NCBI RefSeq assembly: GCF_000002235.5
Contig: NW_022145594.1
Location: forward strand, 23,057,890-23,121,889
Source: Strongylocentrotus purpuratus
Taxonomy: Eukaryota; Echinodermata; Echinoidea; Camarodonta; Strongylocentrotidae
DNA: 64,000 nt
Reading direction: 5' to 3'
Below the pieces are notes generated by a model. It had not been told where the DNA came from. It made no database searches and was given only the letters and a program-made list of their open reading frames with translations. The translations under genes and the position numbers were made by a program. Below, piece by piece: positions 57,275 to 64,000 of this stretch. The stretch's first letter is position 1. Each line of letters opens with the position of its first letter.

Positions 57275-57445
57275 AAAAACACAGAGAGTCGTGGTGTTGG
57301 AATTGGTGTACTAATTAAATATAAGCTCATTGTAAAAGAACACGTTTATTTAGATGTCTTTAATGGTGATATACAGTTTTATTGTATAGAAATATTATAA
57401 AAAGGTTAAACAAATCATTATTGCTGTTGTGTGTAAACCAACAAA
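57275..57445 (+). pseudogene. Decayed LINE APE-endonuclease fragment (copy 2)
   Basis: Same remnant as 12,958-13,292 but lacking ~155 bp. The join is at GGCAAA, which is present at both ends of the missing piece in copy 1. Reads RGVGIGVLIKYKL and IIIAVVCKP in broken frames. Confidence 0.5.
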
Positions 57446-58254
57446 CCAGAGTCGCAGTATATCTTTACAAAATGAACAATAAGCAAACAAGTGGGAAATT
57501 AAATTTCACGTCTCTTAAGTATTATTTTCATTTCTGTAAAGGTCAGAATGAAATTCACTACTCTCTTTCAATTGATCAAAGCTTACGTTTATATAATTTT
57601 AGCTAATTTTTTTATTTTTCTAATTAAAAAAAATATCCCTCACTCGGACAGGTTCTCTTTATCTTCACAATTGTAATACCTGTAAATGCAACAAAACATA
57701 GTCACTCAATGGAACGCAATATATCACATTGATAAAGCCTATATGTGTATATACTGTAAAAAAGAGTATTAACTTTTTCAAATCAGGTCAGTTCATTTTA
57801 TCTTTGTCAAGTCAAACCTCTATATTACTACACAGTTTTAAAACAAAATTAAAAAAACACTTATTGTTAAATATGCAATTCTCTTCGTAGCTCAGTAATG
57901 GTAATACCTGAAACCCAATGACCCCCCCCCCCCTCCTTCATTTGTTTATGTCTTAAATGTGATATGATTATTCTGGGGAAACCCAGAAAATTCATAATCC
58001 CGTTATGTATGTATTCCTTTGTATTTTAAAAAGCACACTATTTTGTAATTGCATGTTTTCCATATATTTGATATGACTGGAATTTGGTAAATATATTGAA
58101 TGAAAATGGAATGAAAAATGAGGCCCCTAGCTATTTGAATACAATGTCAAATTTAATTACAAAATATCTAAAACTAACAAGGTATATGTCTACACATTTT
58201 TGTTAATAGCGGAAGAAAAAGAAATGAACTTCAACTACAGAGGTATCATTTTAT
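57446..58254. repeat. Block C, copy 2, AT-rich part
   Basis: Homologous to 13,293-14,150. A poly-C run near 57,923 corresponds to the one near 13,819. No gene. Confidence 0.7.
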
Positions 58255-59015
58255 GTGTGCACACACCCTTCAAGGCACATTACATTGTCCCAAATAGTCA
58301 GGAATCAGTCGGTGTGGAGTCGGCATGGTGTCAGTTTGGGGGTGCGACGGTGGCAGGGACAGCGATCCCGGGGGACGGGGGGACAAGTCCCTCTCATTTT
58401 TTTAGAGGGGATCGTCCCCCCCCCTTCCCCCCCCCCTCCCCCCCTCCCCCCCCCCTCCCGAAAACTTTGAACATTTGAGAAAGAAAAAAATGAATAGCAA
58501 ATACTGACTAAAGGACTGCAACGCACTTTTAGGTTCTGAAGGGCCCAAGAGTGAAACGTTTAGGCTAATATTGTAATGAGAATGCAAAAAAAATCTTCTC
58601 GCTCGGTCGCTACATGACCTCGCACGATAGCCTTCAAACTGTACAAGTAAATGTTGTAGAAAATCTGTATTCCGTTGGTATCACGTAAGCACAGTTTACA
58701 CTATGCTCCCTCGTCGCTCGCATTTCGTCCCCCCCCCCCCATATGTATTTTGTTATCTTTTTTACGAATAAAAGGCCATGGGTTAGACAAAAGGGGGCAA
58801 TTCCCTTGGTAATTGTAATTATCATTTTCGGCTTTGAACTTTTGAATCTGTTGGTTTGGGTATAACATATTCCTTCTCCGAATGAATGATCATAATTAAT
58901 ACCCGGATGATTTTTTTGGCACATTTTTCTGAACAGTCCTGACAAAACCAGAACATACAGACAAAAAATATCAAATGTAAATGTCAACCAACACGAGGAA
59001 TGTTTCAATTCGCTG
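58255..59015. repeat. Block C, copy 2, R1.7-related part
   Basis: Homologous to 14,150-14,850. The last ~95 bp (58,921-59,015) match the R1.7 unit end (CACATT...ACAGTC/TTTTGACAAAAC and GTTTCAATTC). C/G runs occur at 58,417-58,459 and 58,730-58,740. Homology stops at about 59,015, where LINE sequence begins. Confidence 0.7.
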
Positions 59016-59017
59016 AG

Positions 59018-59183
59018 AAGCGCAAAAAACTCTCCACTTGTTAAAAATATTTCCACAAAAAATGGAAATATCGTTTGCAAAATGCAGGATGACACTTTCA
59101 AAGTCATCAAAACACCTGATGACTTGTTTGATGTTGGGCTAACCGACATCAAATACGAAGATTTTAAACTCTCCATAATGTAA
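59018..59183 (+). pseudogene. C-terminal remnant of LINE ORF1
   Basis: About 55 codons open to TAA at 59,181-59,183: NSPLVKNISTKNGNIVCKMQ, then DDTFKVIKTPDDLFDVGLTD and a short tail. It ends 43 bp before the ORF2 ATG, the normal two-ORF layout of CR1-type LINEs, whose ORF1 product binds nucleic acid. I recognise no domain in the piece, so the call rests on position and open frame. Confidence 0.5.
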
Positions 59184-59226
59184 ATGACTTATAAATATGA
59201 TGAGCAACAAATGTTTTATTATTTAA

Positions 59227-61269
59227 ATGGAACAAAATGAGACATCTGTAATTCAATCACATAATGTTAGCCCTCATTTATTTGATAATACATTATCAGA
59301 GCAAATGTTACATTCATTCTGTATATCACATGTTAATATCAGATCTCTGAATAAGAACTTTGATAATCTAAATTTGTTATATGAAGATACATTAAAAACA
59401 AAATTTGATATAATTGCCTTATCAGAAGTGTGGAATGTTTCAAACAAAGGTATTTTAGGTTTAAAGGATTATGTCCTTGAGGTAAAGTGTAGAACAGGTG
59501 GCACAAGGGGTGGAGGAGTTGGAGCTTACATTCACTCTTCATTAAAATATGTTATTCTTGACCATGAAGTCACTCACACAGAAAGTCTCTGGTTAGAAAC
59601 TGACCTGAATGGTAGGAAAATTACTGTAGGTATTATTTATCGTAAGCCCAATACTGATATTGATCAATTTCAAAACTCCTTGCTTGTAACATTAGAAAGA
59701 TTGAAAATTGATAAAGCAGATGTAGTTTTACTTGGAGATTTTAACATTAATGTACTACACAAGGAAGGAATAGATATGAAAGCAGAACAATTTTTAACTT
59801 CTTTACAATGTTTGGGTATGCAGCAACTAATCACTTCACCAACAAGAGTAACTAAAACAACTTCCTCTCTTATTGACCATGTGTACACTAATGTAACAAT
59901 TTCTTCTATTCATGCTGGAGTTATAGAAACTGATATATCAGATCATTTCCCTATCTTTGTTGCATTGGAGCATCTTAGAAAGGCAAGTAAAACAAGCCAC
60001 AAAAAGTCTGTGTTTCGTACCTTCAGAAATTATGATATTAATAAATTCCATGATGATCTAGGTAAAATTGATTGGAACAATGTAAGTAGTTGTACAAAAT
60101 TAAATGAGTCGTACTCTGTATTTTACGACTTGTTTACGCAAGTCTGTGACAAGCATGCACCAATTATATCATCAACTTCGAAGAACCTAAAAACTACAGT
60201 TCTACGAAATGCAAAGAGACAATATTATAGTAACCTCTTCTTCATTAATAAGAATGATAGTCGTAAAACGTGGAGAACAATTAACGAGTTGTTGAGTGGT
60301 GGAAATGTCAAAAATAAAGTGACCAATGTAGAGAAATTATTAAGCTCAGGTGGTGGAGAAAATAGAGTGATAACTTCTGACAATGAAATAGCTAACGAAT
60401 TTAACAACTTTTTTGTAAACATAGGTCCTAAGCTGGCAAAGGAAATACCACCAGTGAATTCTGACTTTACAGAATATTTAGGATATAGAACAGAAAAATC
60501 ACTATTTTTAAAACCAATAACAGAGAATGAATTGAAGTGCCACTTACAGACTTTAGATACAAAAAAGCATGTGGCTATGATAATTTGCCGGCAAGATTGT
60601 TGAGGGATGCTGCCCTATACATTTCAAGCTCATTAACATATATTTTCAATCTTTCCATAGAAAGAGGTAAATTTCCAGACGCACTGAAAGTAGCAAAAGT
60701 GACACCTATTTATAAAAAGGGGCGAAAAGATCTAGCTGGTAATTACAGACCTATTTCAGTTTTACCTATACTGGGTAAAATTTTTGAGAAAATAATAAAT
60801 AATCGTGTAATTGACTATTTGGAAGCAAATAATATCTTGTTTCAACACCAGTACGGTTTCCGTAAGAAACATAGCACTAAGTTATCTTTGATTAATCTTA
60901 CAAATACACTATTGAAATACATTGATGAAGGTAGAACAACAGTTGGCATCTTTATTGACTTTCAAAAGGCATTTGATACTATAAACCACAGCATTCTCCT
61001 CAAAAAAATGTCACACTATGGAATACGTGGGTTAGCCTTGCAATGGTTTGAAGATTATTTGTGTAAACGATCACAGTTTATACAATATAAAGACAAAATG
61101 TCTTTGAAATTGAATATAACATGTGGTGTCCCTCAAGGCTCCGTTCTTGGACCAACATTATTTTTACTATATATAAATGACTTACCTAACTCCACAAACT
61201 TTTTCAATTTCAGATTATTTGCTGATGACTCATATCTTTTTCATACTTTTAATCCTAGACAAATTGAAA
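59227..61269 (+). pseudogene. LINE ORF2: APE endonuclease and reverse transcriptase
   Basis: The endonuclease domain is complete (about residues 30-245): HVNIRSL with N37, IALSEVW with E67, GGGVGAYIH, GIIYRKPN, LLGDFNIN with D171 and N173, IDHVYTN, and ISDHFPI with D239/H240. A linker follows, then one frameshift in a six-A run at 60,561-60,566. In the new frame comes the RT: CGYDNLPARLL, NYRPISVLPILGKIFEKI, QYGFRKKHST, IFIDFQKAFDT (motif A), GVPQGSVLGP (motif B) and LFADDSYLF (motif C). It is cut off shortly after motif C; the last ~14 codons before the stop at 61,313 are host repeat. Adding one A would restore the frame, so a homopolymer sequencing error is possible, but the missing thumb still makes it inactive. 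The intact endonuclease and all palm motifs make it the youngest-looking LINE coding region here. Confidence 0.85.
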
Positions 61270-61589
61270 CCCCGTCCAGCATGACACTCCCCCCCCCCCC
61301 AATCGAATGGTAAAAAGAAAATAAAACACACACATTAAAACAAGAAAAGATAAAGGGAAAAGGAGAAGGGGAATATGACGAGAAAAGAAGACGACTGGGC
61401 CATCTATCGCACCGCCCCAAATCAGTATGCTTGTACAAGTTCAAACGCTTTTCATTGTACTAGTTAAACTGGTCACATCCCCCCCCCCCCCTCCCCCTCG
61501 TATCGTTTTAGGCCTCAAATGGAAAGTATTACGCAACTGGTAATGGTTTAGGAAATGTTAGTATCTTTCTATTTTCACGATAATTCGCA
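61270..61589. repeat. R1.7-related part resuming after the LINE
   Basis: CCCCGTCCAGCATGACAC and a C run, then GGGAAAAGGAGAAGGGGAAT as in the R1.7 units and at 14,864-14,882. No gene. Confidence 0.65.
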
Positions 61590-62978
61590 CTACGAATCCA
61601 TGCTACAAATTATAGCTTATATTCTGTGAGACAAAAAGTCCGACTCGTCCCTGATGACTGAACACGAGTTATTACCTGAAACAAGCACCATCAGTATTAA
61701 TCAATTCCTTTTGTTTTCCTTTCAAAGATTGACAGATTTTATTAAATAACATACTTCAATTAAACAGACTGAATAAATTATTGTCATTTGTCAGTGTGTG
61801 ATTCGTGTTATATAGTTTCTCTTACCTCTTCCTTTATGAAACCTATTAGTTATTCATATGAATACAGAAGGCCCATGTTGAAACATTCACTACATAAATC
61901 CTTACTCTCAGATTATACCTTTTATATTTTTCAATTGTAGTTACTATATTCCTAGTAACCTTCCTCCCATTAAAGTTCATTGTTTCTGGCTCTTTCTATT
62001 GAAATGAGAAATAAAGTCAACAGCAAATTTTATACAAGCCAACCAAAAAATATATTCTCATTCACTGGCTTTCAACTAGCATTAAATGATTTGGTGCATA
62101 CCTAAATGTATTGAAATACATTAAACCATAAACCTTCGACAAATGTACATCAAAGCGGAGCTTATTTGTATATCCATCCTGCATAGTATCTGGCAAAACA
62201 ATATTTGAGCAGCCGATACGCTTTTCACCGTTTCCACAATGAAACACAAGTAAATGAGCAAAGATCAATTACTATATTTAGACACAGTCGTGTTTTTGAC
62301 GTTATCATGGACATTTCAATTGGTGGGAAAATATTTTCGCAGCTACGATTTTCAATTGATCACTATTCGAGTCACTATTTCTACACAAAGCCTTTCAAGA
62401 GTATTGTTATTCGGCTGGCTGCGCAGACAGTATTTGAAAATAAATGAGATGGTGGAATGACGAATGAAAGAACTATCGGGTCAAAGGTCATTATACAAAT
62501 AATTTATTGTTTCGAATGTAAGCTCAAAAAAGACACATACCGCCCTCTTTGCTTCAAAAAATTGATAATAGTCATGATAATAACTATTTCGTTAGGAAAG
62601 GGAGGAAATGTTTTTTGTTGGAGGAAAGATTTCAGGTTTTAGTAATACCATGTATTATCTGTATTCTACAGTCCGGGGTGAAAAGTAATGATGTTATAAT
62701 TTCCCAAGAATTGCTTCACATACAATCAATATCATTTCGAAAAGTAAATATCTGTATTTCTAATACTTCTAATTTTACGCAATCATGTAATAAGTCGATT
62801 CATTCTCTCCAAATTATCCTCCAAAAGGAGGCAATTTTAGTTTTTACATTTCCAGAGTACGCGCATACACAACAAAAAAATCATTTCCAACCGAGCACCT
62901 AAAATAATTGTACACATGTACATCCCAATTAACATAACATTAAAGACATTTTCACTTAAAATACTGTTATTATTTTTC
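61590..62978. repeat. Block D, first part, copy 3
   Basis: Homologous to 15,061-16,117. No gene; the readings at 62,062-62,268 and 62,549-62,902 mirror those in copy 1 without a domain. Confidence 0.7.
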
Positions 62979-63245
62979 CCACCCTCCACTTCTTCTTATC
63001 TGGAGCATCCTCCTCATTTCGCTTCATAATACCTCGGGTCTTTCTTCTCCTCTTAGGCCATCTAATTCCAGATCCCGTGCTCTTTTCACAGGTTCATTAT
63101 TTTCCCTTCCCAACACATGACCCATCCACCTTAGTCCACATCTCTTGACCACTTCCACCACTATTTCTTCCAGACCCAACCTTTTCGTTAGCTCATTTGT
63201 GTTCTTTCATTCGGACACTTTCACACCACACATCTTCTTTACATT
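62979..63245 (-). pseudogene. LINE RT C-terminal remnant (block D, copy 3)
   Basis: Third copy of the remnant at 16,118-16,385, with the same LTKRLGLEE and WMGHVLGRENNEPVKRAR words on the minus strand. It has the single CATGA near 63,115 that marks the site occupied at 46.1 kb. Truncated and inactive. Confidence 0.6.
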
Positions 63246-64000
63246 AATGATGTAAATTTGCCAACAGCCCTCGAGGCTAAAATCCCACGAGCATGATGAG
63301 ACTTAAATGTATGAGGTCATAACTGAAGAACGTCTTTAATACGGTCCAGTGACAGAATGAAATAATATCGCCATTTCCATTTCACACGAAGAATACCAAT
63401 GAGAGTTTAGTGATTATATACCCGTGAGATAACATTATCGTGTTTTCAGGAATGCATGAACTTTCTCTCCTGTCTAATGACAGTACTACATATGATTTCT
63501 AACACAAGTGCATTTAAACCAAAAATCTATATCTGATGGCTTTCAATTAAAGTTTTTTGTTAATGAACTTTTCTTAAGTCTTCTATTTGACAGGACTAGT
63601 ATGCGATAACGGCACCTGGGATGGGACAAACAACGAGAGAAATCATGACGACTACGAACATAGTCAAGCAGTGTTCGGAACGACATATAAAGCGCCCACC
63701 TCCCTCTAGCCACTCAGATGAAACAAAACAAAATAGAGAAACAGAGGGGGGGGGGGGGGGGGGTTGAGACGAAGAGGATATGATGGGAAGAGGTTTCAGT
63801 TGGTGATCCTCCCACCCCCATCGTCCTCATTGTCCTCATCGTATCAAGTCGTATCCAAAAGTTCAAAACTCGAACTATAAAGAAACAGTTAAGTGTACGG
63901 TGAAGTAATAATGAATGTCTTATGAATATTTCATCTTTCCCATCACATGAGAGACGATTCAATTTTAGCGGCACCCCCACATAGTAATTAGAGCAGCCGT
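63246..64000. repeat. Block D, second part, copy 3
   Basis: Homologous to 16,386-17,070 and 46,665-47,410. A G run lies at 63,747-63,764. The window ends inside the block at GTAATTAGAGCAGCCGT, so the copy continues beyond it. Confidence 0.7.

Larger units (their letters stand above)
59016..61269 (+). mobile_element. CR1-type LINE fragment, truncated at both ends
   Basis: About 2.25 kb with the end of ORF1, a 43-bp gap and ORF2 up to just past RT motif C. R1.7-related sequence lies on both sides (to 59,015 and from 61,270), in the order expected for one interrupted copy. The 3' end has no UTR or tail, unlike an ordinary LINE insertion. Confidence 0.75.

Overview
The window looks like nuclear DNA of an animal, most likely a marine invertebrate deuterostome such as an echinoderm. 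The pointers are APE-type LINE remnants of several clades, hAT-like and Harbinger-like elements, tRNA-derived sequences, death-domain exons, AT-rich background DNA and many C/G homopolymer runs. Nothing resembles bacterial operon structure. The taxonomic guess is an inference and is weak. No complete, certainly functional gene is visible. The best host-gene candidates are two minus-strand death-domain exons, at 34.6-34.9 kb and 44.6-45.0 kb.

Layout. 1-11.3 kb is a tandem array of a ~1.74-kb unit (six full copies plus a partial one). Inside it lies a recent two-unit duplication with a period of about 3.48 kb. 11.3-19.2 kb is a mosaic of dispersed blocks, called B, C, D, E and F here. It includes decayed LINE endonuclease and reverse transcriptase pieces, two long palindromes and a tRNA-Leu-like sequence. 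19.2-22.5 kb repeats the array end together with the same flanking block B. A 5'-truncated LINE interrupts it at 22,515-23,483, flanked by AACGG. 23.5-31.8 kb holds a foldback MITE, an LTR-like segment, a ~2-kb candidate TIR element, and a LINE split by a 1,753-bp hAT-like element with an 8-bp target-site duplication. That element carries eight ~115-bp tandem repeats.

31.8-45.2 kb is the least repetitive part. It holds both death-domain exons, a nuclear-receptor-half-site repeat array (37.7-38.8 kb), a TTGTTTA-rich minisatellite, a broken transposon-associated gene and a decayed ~135-bp satellite. 45.2-52.3 kb returns to the block mosaic. There a nested LINE tail and a 706-bp Harbinger-like MITE can each be compared with an empty paralogous site elsewhere in the window. 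52.6-55.4 kb is a decayed I-like LINE with an RNase H domain. 56.0-64.0 kb is a second copy of the 11.3-17 kb block series, interrupted by the longest coding remnant of the window: a LINE with a full endonuclease domain and reverse transcriptase motifs, truncated at both ends (59.0-61.3 kb).

Most of the DNA is therefore explained as layered mobile elements and segmental duplications. The window is useful because its paralogous blocks supply pre-insertion sites, so several insertion events can be read directly from the sequence.
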